From contig NZ_JAHKRN010000018.1 in NCBI RefSeq assembly GCF_019396385.1, positions 62,001 through 126,000 of the forward strand: a stretch of DNA of 64,000 nt. The letters run 5' to 3'. The notes below the pieces were generated by a model, which saw only the letters and a program-made list of their open reading frames with translations, was not told where the DNA came from and made no database searches. This DNA comes from Nonomuraea harbinensis. GTDB taxonomy: Bacteria > Actinomycetota > Actinomycetes > Streptosporangiales > Streptosporangiaceae. A program made the translations under genes and the position numbers. Of this stretch, positions 25,640-35,100 are shown piece after piece (within the stretch, counting starts at the first letter, position 1; each line of letters begins with the position of its first letter).

Positions 25640-26661
25640 TGGGTCTCCAGGACTGGCTTGATCTCGTTCTCCCACAGCGCCCGCCGTTCCGTCCTGGGCA
25701 TGTGACAGCGCACCAGGTGACCGCGCTCGGTCGGGGCCAGGTCGGGGACCTCGGTGGACGCGCGCCCCTCGGTGCGCTCGGCGTACGGGCAGCGGGGGTG
25801 GAAGGCGCAGCCCGGCGGCACGTTGATGAGGGACGGCGGGGAGCCCTTGATCGGCAGCAGCCGTTCGGTCGGCTCGCGGTCGAGCCGGGGCATCGAGCCG
25901 AGCAGCCCCCAGGTGTAGGGGTGCTCGGGCTGGTAGAAGATGTCGTCGGCCTTGCCGTACTCGACGCATTTGCCCGCGTACATGACGAGGATGTCGTCGG
26001 ACAGCTCGGCCACCACGCCGAGGTCGTGCGTGATGATGATGAGCGCGGAGTTGAACTCGCGCTGCAGGTCGCGCATCAGGTCGAGGATCTGCGCCTGCAC
26101 GGTCACGTCGAGCGCGGTGGTCGGCTCGTCGGCGATGAGCAGCTCGGGGTCGCAGGAGAGCGCCATGGCGATCATCGCGCGCTGGCGCATGCCGCCGGAG
26201 AACTCGTGCGGGTAGCTGTCGACGCGCCTGGCCGGCTCGGGGATGCCGACGCGGCCGAGCAGGTCGATGGCGTGCTTGCGGGCGACCTGCTTGCTGACGT
26301 CGTGGTGGATCCGGTAGGCCTCGATGATCTGGTGGCCGACGCTGTAGTACGGGTGCATCGACGACAGCGGATCCTGGAAGATCATCGCCATTTTCTTGCC
26401 CCGCAGGCGGCGTACCTGCTCGGCGGACATGGCGACGAGCTCCTCGTCGTCGAGCCAGATCTCGCCGGAGATCTGGGCCCGGCCGCCCTTGTGCAGGCCG
26501 AGGATGCCGAGGCTGGTCACGCTCTTGCCGGAGCCGGACTCGCCCACGATGCCGAGGGTACGGCCGCGTTCGAGGGAGAAGGTGAGACCGTCGACCGACC
26601 TGACGAGGCCGTCGTCGGTGGGGAAATGGATCTTCAGGTCCTTGACGTCAAGAAAGCTCAC
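25636..26661 (-). CDS. oligopeptide ABC transporter ATPase, OppD/DppD type
   Basis: A 341-residue ATPase pairing with the OppF-type protein. Walker A GESGSGKS, signature SGGMRQRAMIAMALSCDP, Walker B LLIADEPTTALD and switch HDLGVVAE are intact. The C-terminal peptide-transporter extension (PPGCAFHPRCPYAERTEG) is present. GTG 26661 overlaps the permease stop in a GTGA, showing tight coupling in the operon. Confidence 0.95.
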   Translation of the reverse strand: MSFLDVKDLKIHFPTDDGLVRSVDGLTFSLERGRTLGIVGESGSGKSVTSLGILGLHKGGRAQISGEIWLDDEELVAMSAEQVRRLRGKKMAMIFQDPLSSMHPYYSVGHQIIEAYRIHHDVSKQVARKHAIDLLGRVGIPEPARRVDSYPHEFSGGMRQRAMIAMALSCDPELLIADEPTTALDVTVQAQILDLMRDLQREFNSALIIITHDLGVVAELSDDILVMYAGKCVEYGKADDIFYQPEHPYTWGLLGSMPRLDREPTERLLPIKGSPPSLINVPPGCAFHPRCPYAERTEGRASTEVPDLAPTERGHLVRCHMPRTERRALWENEIKPVLETQ

Positions 26662-27671
26662 GACAACCTCACCCTCGGGTCGACCCAGGCGTAGAGCAGG
26701 TCGACGATCAGGCTCGCGACGACCACGAAGCTCGCGGCGAACAGGACCACTCCCATGACCTGCGGCAGATCCTGGTTTCTGATGGCCAGGATGGCGAACT
26801 GACCGAGGCCGGGCAGAGTATAGGTGGTCTCGGTGAGGATGGCGCCACCGATCAGCAGGCCGAAGTCGATGCCGAAGAGGGTCAGGATGGGGGTGAGCGC
26901 GGCCCGCAGGCCGTGTTTGACCACCACATCCCGTTCTCGCAGGCCCTTGGCTCTGGCGGTGCGGATGTAGTCCTCCCCCATGGTGTCCAGCATGCCCGCG
27001 CGGGTGAGCCGCGCATAGGTGGCGGCGAACAGGAACGCGAGCGTGATCCATGGCAGCAGCAGGTTGTAGGCCCACTGCGCCGGATTCTCTGTGAAGTCCG
27101 TCCACGAGCCGCCCGGCGGTGTCCAGCCGAGTCCGTAGGAGAAGACGACGAGCGAGACCATGCCGGTGAAGAAGATGGGCAGCGACACGCCGGCCAGGGC
27201 GGTGCCCATCGACAGGCGGTCGAAGAAGCTGCCGCGCCGCAGCGCGGAGATGACTCCTACGGAGACGCCGGCGACCACCCAGAGGATCGCGGCGCCGATG
27301 GCGAGGGAGAACGTCACCGGCATGCGGTCGATCAGGTCAGGCCAGACGGGCTGGCCGCTGATGAAGGAGTAGCCGAGGCAGGGCGCCGGGCAGTGCTCCA
27401 CACCCGCGCCGTAGTCGTACTCGGCACCGAGGAAGATGCCTTTGAGGAACCGGCCGTACTGCACGATCACGGGATCGTTGAATCCCAGCCGCTCGGCGAC
27501 CAGGGCCACCGTCTCCTCCGTGGCCGCGCGGCCGACGTACCGCGAGGCGAGGGACTCGGGGGTGGACCCGGCCCACTGCGGCACGACGAAGAAGATGCCG
27601 AAGGTGACCATGCTGATCACGATCAACATGGCGATCGCGCCGATGAATCGTCTGATGATGTATGTGAGCAC
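26658..27671 (-). CDS. oligopeptide ABC transporter permease, OppB/DppB type
   Basis: A 337-residue inner-membrane permease. The N-terminus (MLTYIIRRFIGAIAMLIVIS) is the typical first helix, and the EAA-type loop DYIRTARAKGLRERDVVVKHG contacts the ATPase. About six transmembrane segments are visible. A 70-residue extracytoplasmic loop carries a Cys pair (VEHCPAPCLG), more elaborate than in E. coli DppB. A 13-bp hairpin between it and the binding-protein gene upstream may reduce its expression. Confidence 0.95.
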   Translation of the reverse strand: MLTYIIRRFIGAIAMLIVISMVTFGIFFVVPQWAGSTPESLASRYVGRAATEETVALVAERLGFNDPVIVQYGRFLKGIFLGAEYDYGAGVEHCPAPCLGYSFISGQPVWPDLIDRMPVTFSLAIGAAILWVVAGVSVGVISALRRGSFFDRLSMGTALAGVSLPIFFTGMVSLVVFSYGLGWTPPGGSWTDFTENPAQWAYNLLLPWITLAFLFAATYARLTRAGMLDTMGEDYIRTARAKGLRERDVVVKHGLRAALTPILTLFGIDFGLLIGGAILTETTYTLPGLGQFAILAIRNQDLPQVMGVVLFAASFVVVASLIVDLLYAWVDPRVRLS

Positions 27672-27682
27672 CGCTACCGGCC

Positions 27683-27714
27683 GGATGGCCTGCCCGTCGC
27701 CGGGCAGGCCATCC
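27683..27714 (-). terminator. intra-operon hairpin after the binding-protein gene
   Basis: GGATGGCCTGCCC (27683-27695) and GGGCAGGCCATCC (27702-27714) form a perfect 13-bp stem with a 6-base loop. It lies between the binding-protein stop and the OppB-type start. Such hairpins commonly give partial termination or 3-prime protection, so that binding protein is made in excess over membrane components. Confidence 0.7.
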
Positions 27715-27755
27715 CTGCCTTCACCTGCCTTCGCTAGATCCCCGTACCTCGCCTG

Positions 27756-29519
27756 CTATTCGACGCCGAGCAAGATGTAGTCGTACATGCTCTGGCCTTC
27801 GTTGTAGGCGATGTTGGTGACGCCCTGGCCGCGCATGAGCAGGGCCTTGGCCCAGACCACGGGCAGCAGGGAGGCGTCCTCCATGACCGCCTTGTCGACT
27901 TCCACCCACAGCTTGGCGCGGGCCGTCGCGTCGAGCTCGGCCGAAGCCTGGTCGATCAGACCGTCGACCTTGTCGCTCTTGACGCTCAGGTTGTAGTTGC
28001 CGGCGTCGCGGATGGTGCGGCTGTCGACGATGGCCTGCATGAAGCCGTAACCGTCGGGCCAGTCGGAGCCCCAGCCGTGACCGGCCAGGCCGATGTTGTT
28101 CTTCTTGACGTACTCGACGTTGCCGGCGTAGTCGGAGAAGTAGCTGGAGGCCGGGAAGCCCTTGAGGTTGAGCTTGATGTTGGCCTTGGCCAGCGCCTGC
28201 TGCATGGCCTCGGCCAGCGCCTTCTCGCGCGGGCGGTCGGCCCGGTAGACCATCGTGGTCTCGAAGCCGTCGGCCTGGCCGCAGGCGGTGAGGGCCTGCT
28301 TGGCCTTCTCGACGTCGCCCTTGTTCTCCGGCGTCTGGTAGAGGTCGAACTTCTCCTGGCCGACGATGGGCGGCGGCATGACGTTGGTCGCGATGTCGCC
28401 ACCGGCGACCGGGCCTCCGTAGGCGGTCTGGTTGGCCACGCGGTCGGCGGCGAACATGACGGCCTTGCGGCACTCGACGTTGTCCAGCGGCGGGTTGTCC
28501 GGGATCACCGAGATGTACCAGAGCCTCGGGATCACCGGGTTGTCCGTGCGGGCCTTCATCGCCGGGTCAGGGAGCACCTTGCCGAGCGCGGCCGGCTGGA
28601 GACCGGTGCCGGGGATGTCCAGGTGGATGTCACCGGCGATGAGCTGGTTGTCGAGGTCGTCGGCGTTGACGTTGAGCTGGACCTCGATGCGGTCGGGCAG
28701 CGCGGGACGGTTCGGGTCCGTCGCCGGGTCCCACTGGTCGTTGCGGACCAGGGTGAAGCGCTTGCCGATCTCGTTGGTCTCGAACTTGTACGGACCGGAC
28801 GAGACGACCTTCTCCCGGTACTTCGCACCGGTGTCCTTGTCCTTCGGCACCGGAGCCGTCATCGGCATCTGGACCACGTAGTCCATCGACGCGAACGGGT
28901 TCTTCAGGTGGAAGACGATGGTCTGGTCGTCAGGGGTCTCGATGGCGGAGCTGTAGTCGGCGTCCGGGGTCTTGTAGACGCCCTTGAAGTCCTTCGGCCA
29001 GTCGAGCAGCTCGTTGAGGTACGACGGGCCGTGCGGGAAGGTCTCCTTGTCGAAGGAGCGGGCCACCGCGTAGGCGACGTCCTTCGACGTGATCGGGGTG
29101 CCGTCCTCGAACTTGAGACCCGACTTGATCTTGTACGTCCAGGTCTTGCCGTCGGCGCTCGGCTCACCGAGGGACTCGGCGAGGTCCGGGATGACGGTGT
29201 TGCCCTCGGCGCCCGGTCCGGGCTTGTACATCGTCAGCGTCCGCCAGTAGAACCGGCCGAAGTTGAACGAGTAGCCGTAGTAGGTGTCGCCGGGGTCGAG
29301 GCTGTCCCAGTCGGAGGAGTGCGCGGCCTTGAGGGTCCCGCCCTTCTTGGTGGAAGGGTTGTAGACCTGGGTGAGGGCGGCATCGGCCGCGGGTTGCGCG
29401 GCCGCGCCCGAAGCCGACTGCGCCGGCTGCTGCGTACCGCCCCCTCCGCCGCCGCAGGCGGAGAGCACCAGGGCGAGCGCCGCTGTCGCGGCCCCTGCCA
29501 GTGCGGATTTCCTTCTCAT
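27756..29519 (-). CDS. oligopeptide-binding lipoprotein (family 5)
   Basis: A 587-residue extracytoplasmic binding protein. A signal peptide with lipobox LVLSACG is followed by a Gly/Gln/Ala-rich linker (about residues 22-50). Family-5 blocks follow: GGTLKAAHSSDWDSLDP, then KFEDGTPITSKDVAYAVARS and AVMFAADR. The ligand is probably peptides, though this family also binds nickel chelates and oligosaccharides. Unusually, it is second in the operon, between the two permease genes. A hairpin follows its stop. Confidence 0.94.
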   Translation of the reverse strand: MRRKSALAGAATAALALVLSACGGGGGGTQQPAQSASGAAAQPAADAALTQVYNPSTKKGGTLKAAHSSDWDSLDPGDTYYGYSFNFGRFYWRTLTMYKPGPGAEGNTVIPDLAESLGEPSADGKTWTYKIKSGLKFEDGTPITSKDVAYAVARSFDKETFPHGPSYLNELLDWPKDFKGVYKTPDADYSSAIETPDDQTIVFHLKNPFASMDYVVQMPMTAPVPKDKDTGAKYREKVVSSGPYKFETNEIGKRFTLVRNDQWDPATDPNRPALPDRIEVQLNVNADDLDNQLIAGDIHLDIPGTGLQPAALGKVLPDPAMKARTDNPVIPRLWYISVIPDNPPLDNVECRKAVMFAADRVANQTAYGGPVAGGDIATNVMPPPIVGQEKFDLYQTPENKGDVEKAKQALTACGQADGFETTMVYRADRPREKALAEAMQQALAKANIKLNLKGFPASSYFSDYAGNVEYVKKNNIGLAGHGWGSDWPDGYGFMQAIVDSRTIRDAGNYNLSVKSDKVDGLIDQASAELDATARAKLWVEVDKAVMEDASLLPVVWAKALLMRGQGVTNIAYNEGQSMYDYILLGVE

Positions 29520-29564
29520 TGATACCCCTTGTTAGTGGAGATGGGGATGGAGCGTTGGCGAATG

Positions 29565-30557
29565 TCAGTGAGCCCGGGGGTCGAAGGCGTCCCTCAACCC
29601 GTCGCCGAACAGGTTGAAAGCCAGCACGGTGATGAAGATCGCCAGACCGGGGAAGATCACGAAGTGCGGGAGCGTGTAGAACCGCACCGCTTCCGAGAGC
29701 ATGCCGCCCCACGTGGGGGTGGGCGGGTTGATGCCGACGCCGAGGAAGGACAGCGCGGCCTCGAACAGGATGTTGGCCGGGATGAGCAGGGTCGCGTAGA
29801 CCAGGATCGGCGCCATCAGGTTGGGCAGGATCTCCCGGAACAGGATGTAGCCGTTGCGTGCGCCCAGGCTCCTGGCGGCGTCGACGAACTCGCGCTCACG
29901 CAGCGACAGCGTCTGGCCGCGGACGATGCGCCCGATGCTGGGCCAGCTGAAGAAGCCGATGATGAAGATCAGCATGGCGATCCGCAGCCCGTTGCCCTCC
30001 AGCCCGAACCCCTCGTTCGGCATCACGCCGACCAGCGCGATCGCGAAGACGAGCAGCGGGAAGGCCAGGAACACGTCCATGATGCGGCCGATGATCTGGT
30101 CGACCCAGCCGCCGAAGTAGCCGGCGACGACGCCCATGACGGTGCCGATCAGCACCGACACGATCGTGGCCAGGAAGCCGATCAGCAGCGAGATGCCGGC
30201 CCCGGCGACGATCCGGCTGAAGATGTCGCGGCCGTTGACCGGCTCGACGCCGAGCAGGTGCTCGGCGCCCATGCCGCCGTAGGCGCCCAGGGGCAGCAGG
30301 GTGTTCGGGTCGATCGCGTCCTGGTTGAACTCCAGGGGGTCCTGACCGAACAGGTTGATGATGGGCGTGGCGAAGATCGCCATGAGGATCAGCAGGAGCA
30401 CGGTGATGCCGCCGGCGAGCGCGATCTTGTCGCGCCGCAGCCGCATCCAGGCGATCCGGGTGAGGGACCGGCCCTGGACGGCTCTGTCCGCTCCGGAAAG
30501 CGTGGGCTCCGGCGGCACCTGCGCCGAAGCACCGGAAACGTCGAGCGGTGCGGTCAT
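29565..30557 (-). CDS. oligopeptide ABC transporter permease, OppC/DppC type
   Basis: A 330-residue permease and first gene of the operon. A ~35-residue cytoplasmic N-terminal tail leads to RIAWMRLRRDKIALAGGITV, the conserved OppC-type entry to the first helix. EREFVDAARSLGARNGYILF is the ATPase-contact loop and PPTPTWGGMLSEAVRFY is the family end signature. Its start follows a gap of 228 bases containing the operon promoter. The near-palindrome CAGACGACGTTGTCTG lies at about 30578-30593, shortly before the start, and may be a control site. Confidence 0.95.
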   Translation of the reverse strand: MTAPLDVSGASAQVPPEPTLSGADRAVQGRSLTRIAWMRLRRDKIALAGGITVLLLILMAIFATPIINLFGQDPLEFNQDAIDPNTLLPLGAYGGMGAEHLLGVEPVNGRDIFSRIVAGAGISLLIGFLATIVSVLIGTVMGVVAGYFGGWVDQIIGRIMDVFLAFPLLVFAIALVGVMPNEGFGLEGNGLRIAMLIFIIGFFSWPSIGRIVRGQTLSLREREFVDAARSLGARNGYILFREILPNLMAPILVYATLLIPANILFEAALSFLGVGINPPTPTWGGMLSEAVRFYTLPHFVIFPGLAIFITVLAFNLFGDGLRDAFDPRAH

Positions 30558-30785
30558 GCCGGATAGCCCCCTGAATTCTCAGACGACGTTGTCTGGAGTT
30601 TCGTCTTTCAGACCGCTTCGTCGCGACCTTCAGGAGGCAGAATGTATGGCCTGAGCTGCGCTGACTAGCCCCTCAGACCGCTATGTGGCTCAACTGTGAT
30701 TGACGCGAAACGCATTCGTATCGATCTTGGTGGGATTGTCCACGGCCAGTCCTGGTTGCGTCTCAGATCCGTGACATACGCGGAT

Positions 30786-31298
30786 CTAGCTGATGCCACG
30801 TCGCCGGAGAAGATCCTCGATGTCCGAGAAATCGTCATCGCCCTTCGATGCCTTCTTGTTCTCGACGGCGGGCTTGGCGGCCGCCTGCGGCCGGCCTGCG
30901 GCGGGCGCCTGGGCGGGGGTCTTCGCAGAGGTCTTCGCGGAGGTCTTCGCCGGGGCCTCTGCGGCGGCGGGCGCCCCGGCCTCGGCCTTGCGGAGCTTAC
31001 GGCCGCGCAGCACGCCGGAGACGACGAACAGCACCACCGAGAGTCCGGCCACGGCCACGCCCGACCACACCACCGGGTTGAACACCAGGTTGGCCACGAA
31101 CCCCACGGCGGTGGAGCCGATGGTCCAGATCGCGCGCAGGGCGTCGGTCAGGTAGGCGGCCAGCGGCAGCAGCGCCCAGGCGAGCATCCGCAGCCCCGAG
31201 GCCGCTCCCCTGCGCCGGAACGCCAGGAAGCTCAGCACCAGCCCCGCGGCGGTCAGGCCGATGCAGAGCGGGAACCATGCGATCTGTTCGAAACCCAT
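30786..31298 (-). CDS. membrane protein with Ala/Lys-rich tail, function unknown
   Basis: A 170-residue protein. Three hydrophobic segments occupy residues ~7-27, 35-52 and 68-95. The C-terminal half is an Ala/Pro/Lys-rich disordered tail with a KTSAKTSAKTPAQ repeat, ending in the acidic-basic DDDFSDIEDLLRRRGIS, a conserved-looking terminal motif that may bind a partner. ATG 31298 has GAGGGG upstream. I do not recognise the family. It is upstream of, and on the same strand as, the oligopeptide operon, but 228 bases separate them. Confidence 0.75.
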   Translation of the reverse strand: MGFEQIAWFPLCIGLTAAGLVLSFLAFRRRGAASGLRMLAWALLPLAAYLTDALRAIWTIGSTAVGFVANLVFNPVVWSGVAVAGLSVVLFVVSGVLRGRKLRKAEAGAPAAAEAPAKTSAKTSAKTPAQAPAAGRPQAAAKPAVENKKASKGDDDFSDIEDLLRRRGIS

Positions 31299-31479
31299 TC
31301 GGGACACCCCTCGGTATGCGCGTTTCTCTCCATCCTGGCACGCGATCCGGCGTCTGCCCCTCCTCCGGGAGAACCACCGATCCCTTAGGGGGACCCGGCT
31401 CCCGGCCTACGGGATCTCCGGGTTCGCCCCCGAGGCTCACCCGTGCGCCTTCTCGCGCCCGTACGGGAGCGTGAGGGCG

Positions 31480-32124
31480 TCAGGCGGCCAGGAGGGCGCG
31501 CAGGTCGGAGGGGCCGACCTCCGCGAGAGAGGAGACCACCAAGCGGCCCGGCGCCGGCTCCACCGGCAGCAGGCTGGGCACCGCGACCACCGCGCAGCCC
31601 GCGGCCGTCGCCGCCGCCACCCCGTTGGGCGAGTCCTCCAGCACCACGCAGCGCACCGGCTCGACGCCCAGCAGCTGGGCCGCCGTCAGATAGGGCTCCG
31701 GGTCGGGTTTGGTGCGGAGGACGTCGTCGGCGGTGACGACGGCGTCGAACCGGTCGCGCCCCACCTCCTTCAGCACCGCGTCCGCGATCTCCTTGAGCGA
31801 GGCGGTCACGAGGGCCACCGGCACCCCTTCGTCACGCAGCGCGTCGAGCAGCTCGGAGGCGCCCGGCATGACCCGCACGCCGCCCGCCAGGCGGGCCACC
31901 ATGCCGGTCGCCATCCACTCCCGGACCGTCCACGCGGGCACCGTCGACTCCGACACGGCCAGCATGTAGTCGACGGTGCGCTCCATGGAGCCGCCGACGA
32001 GGTGGGCCTGGTGCCCGGGGGTCCACTGGGCGCCGAGCTGCTCCATCACCTCGGTCTCGACCTCCAGCCACACCGTCTCGGTGTCGACCAGGAGGCCGTC
32101 CATGTCGAAGAAAACCGCTTCCAC
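31480..32124 (-). CDS. HAD-superfamily phosphatase (beta-phosphoglucomutase-like)
   Basis: A 214-residue haloacid-dehalogenase hydrolase of the subgroup with a helical cap. Motif I is FFDMDGLLVDTE (nucleophile and acid Asp), motif II is VALVTAS, the lysine is in RTKPDPEPY, and motif IV is VLEDSPNG. Substrates are likely small sugar or nucleotide phosphates. GTG 32124 follows GGGAG and lies 26 bases after the metH stop, so it is probably transcribed with metH. A role in removing a by-product of methionine or folate metabolism is only a guess. Confidence 0.92.
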   Translation of the reverse strand: MEAVFFDMDGLLVDTETVWLEVETEVMEQLGAQWTPGHQAHLVGGSMERTVDYMLAVSESTVPAWTVREWMATGMVARLAGGVRVMPGASELLDALRDEGVPVALVTASLKEIADAVLKEVGRDRFDAVVTADDVLRTKPDPEPYLTAAQLLGVEPVRCVVLEDSPNGVAAATAAGCAVVAVPSLLPVEPAPGRLVVSSLAEVGPSDLRALLAA

Positions 32125-32150
32125 CCGTGCTCCCTGGGACCGACGGACCG

Positions 32151-35100
32151 TCAGACGTTGAAGTATTTGGCCTCGGGATGGTGCGCGACGAGGGCGGAGG
32201 TGGCCTGCTCCGGGTGGAGCTGGAACTCCTCCGACAGCGTGACCCCGATGCGCTCCGGGTCGAGCAGCTGGAACAGCTGCACCTGGTCCTCGAGGTTGGG
32301 GCAGGCGGGGTAGCCGAACGAGTAGCGGCAGCCCTGGATGTTGACCTTGAGCATGTCGTCGAGCGACTCGTCGCCGCCGATGCCCCACTCCGACCGGGTG
32401 CGGGCGTGCCAGTATTCGGCCAGCGCCTCGGTGAGCTGCACCGACAGGCCGTGGAGCTCCAGGTAGTCGCGGTAGGCGTCCTTGGCGAACAGCTCGGCCG
32501 TGGCCTGGGAGATCTTGCTGCCCATGGTGACGACCTGCAGGCCGACCACGTCGGTCTCCCCCGAGTCCTTGCCCCGGAAGAAGTCGGACAGGCACAGGTG
32601 GCGGTCGCGGCGCTGGCGCGGGAACGTGAAGCGGGTGCGCTCGCCGCCCGACTCGTCGAGGATGATCAGCGAGTCGCCGTCGCTGACGCACGGGAAGTAG
32701 CCGTAGACGACGGCCGCCTCCAGCAGGCCCTCGGTCTGCAGCCGCTCCAGCCACATGCGCAGCCTCGGCCGGCCCTCGGCCTCGACCAGCTCCTCGTAGC
32801 CGGGGCCGTCGCCGCCCCTGGTCGGCTTGAGCCCCCACTGGCCGAGGAACAGCGCCCGCTCGTCGAGGAAGGCCGCGTAGTCGGCCAGCGGGATGCCCTT
32901 GACGATGCGGTCGCCGTGGAACGGCGGCTTCGGCACCGGGTTGTCGGCGGCCACGTCGGAGCGGGACGGCAGCTCCTCGACGGGGGTGCGGTCGAGCTTG
33001 GCGCCGGTCTTGACCCGCCGCTGGCGCAGCGGCGGCAGCTGGGCGCCGGCCACACCGCGCTTGACCGCCATGATGGCGTCCATCAGGCGCAGGCCCTCGA
33101 AGGCGTCGCGGGCGTAGCGGACCTCGCCCGCGAACAGCTCGGCGAGGTCCTGCTCGACGTAGGCGCGGGTGAGCGCGGCGCCGCCGAGCAGCACGGGGTA
33201 CTTCTCGGCCAGGCCCCTGGAGTTGAGCTCCTCGAGGTTCTCCTTCATGACCACGGTCGACTTGACCAGCAGGCCGGACATGCCGATGACGTCGGCCTTC
33301 TGCTCGTCGGCGGCCTCCAGGATGGCCGAGACGGGCTGCTTGATGCCGAGGTTGACGACCTCGTAGCCGTTGTTGGACAGGATGATGTCGACGAGGTTCT
33401 TGCCGATGTCGTGCACGTCGCCCTTGACGGTGGCCAGCACGATGCGGCCCTTCGTCTCGCCCTCGACCCGCTCCATGTGCGGCTCCAGCTGGGCGACGGC
33501 GGCCTTCATCACCTCGGCCGACTGCAGCACGAACGGCAGCTGCATCTGGCCGGAGCCGAACAGCTCGCCGACCGTCTTCATGCCGTCGAGCAGCACGTCG
33601 TTGATGATCTCCAGGGCGGGCCGCTGGGTCAGCGCGTCGTCGAGGTCGGTCTCCAGGCCCTTGCGCTCGCCGTCGATGATGCGCCGCTTGAGCCGCTCCC
33701 ACAGCGGCAGCGCGGCCAGCTCCTCGGCCTTGCCGGCGCGCAGGGCCGCCGCGTCGACGCCCTCGAACAGGTCCATGAACCGCTGCAGCGGGTCGTAGCC
33801 CTCGCGCCGCCGGTCGTAGACCATGTCGAGGGCGACCTGGCGCTGCTCGTCGGGGATGCGCGCCATCGGCACGATCTTGGACGCGTGGACGATGGCGGAG
33901 TCGAGGCCGCCGTTGACGCACTCGTTGAGGAAGACCGAGTTGAGCACCATGCGGGCGGCCGGGTTGAGGCCGAAGCTGATGTTGGAGACGCCGAGCGTGG
34001 TCTGTACGCCGGGGTAGCGGCGCTTGAGCTCGCGGATGGCCTCGATGGTCTCCAGGCCGTCGCGCCTGGTCTCCTCCTGGCCGGTGGCGATGGGGAAGGT
34101 GAGGCAGTCGACGATGATGTCGTCGACCCGCATGCCCCAGTTGCCCGTCAGGTCGTCGACGAGGCGGCTGGCCACGCGCACCTTGTGGTCGGCGGTGCGG
34201 GCCTGGCCCTCCTCGTCGATGGTGAGCGCCACCACGGCGGCGCCGTGCTCGCGCACCAGCCGCATGATCCGCTGGAAGCGGGAGTCGGGGCCGGTGCCGT
34301 CCTCGTAGTTGACGGAGTTGACCGCGGCGCGGCCGCCGAGCATCTCCAGCCCGGCGCGCAGCACCTCCGGCTCGGTCGAGTCGAGCATGATCGGCAGGGT
34401 GGAGGCGGTGGCCAGCCGGAACGCCAGCTCCTTCATGTCGGCCACGCCGTCGCGGCCCACGTAGTCGACGCACAGGTCGAGCATGTGGGCGCCGCCGCGC
34501 GCCTGGTCGCGGGCCGTCTCCACGCAATCGTCCCAGCGGCCTTCCAGCATGGCCTCGCGGAAGGCCCTGGAGCCGTTGGTGTTGCACCGCTCGCCGATGG
34601 CCAGGAAGGAGGTGTCCTGGCGGAACGGGATCGTCTGGTAGAGGGAGGAGACGCCGGGCTCGGGGTGCGGGCGGCGGCGGACGACCTCCCGGCCGTGCAC
34701 CCGCTCGACCACCTGGCGCAGGTGCTCGGGGGTGGTGCCGCAGCAGCCGCCGACGATGGACAGGCCGTAGTCGCGGACGAAGGTCTCGTGGGCGGTCGTC
34801 AGCTCCTCGGCGCTCAGCGGGTAGTAGGCGCCGTCGGAGGTGAGCACGGGCAGGCCGGCGTTGGGCATGCACGACAGCCGCAGCCGCGAGTGGCGGGCGA
34901 GGTAGCGCAGGTGCTCGCTCATCTCGGCGGGGCCGGTGGCGCAGTTGAGGCCGATCACGTCGACGCCGAGCGGCTCGATCGCGGTGAGGGCGGCGCCGAT
35001 CTCGGAGCCGAGCAGCATGGCGCCGTTGGTCTCGATCGTCACCTGGGCGATGATCGGCACGTCGCGCCCGGCCGCGTCGATCGCCCGCTTCGCGCCGAGC

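Noticed and set aside
31480..34872. Minus-strand frame of 1130 codons through metH
   Set aside because: Most of it is out of frame with the clear MetH protein and is Arg/Pro/Ala-rich noise; only its end, the HAD phosphatase, is real and is annotated separately.
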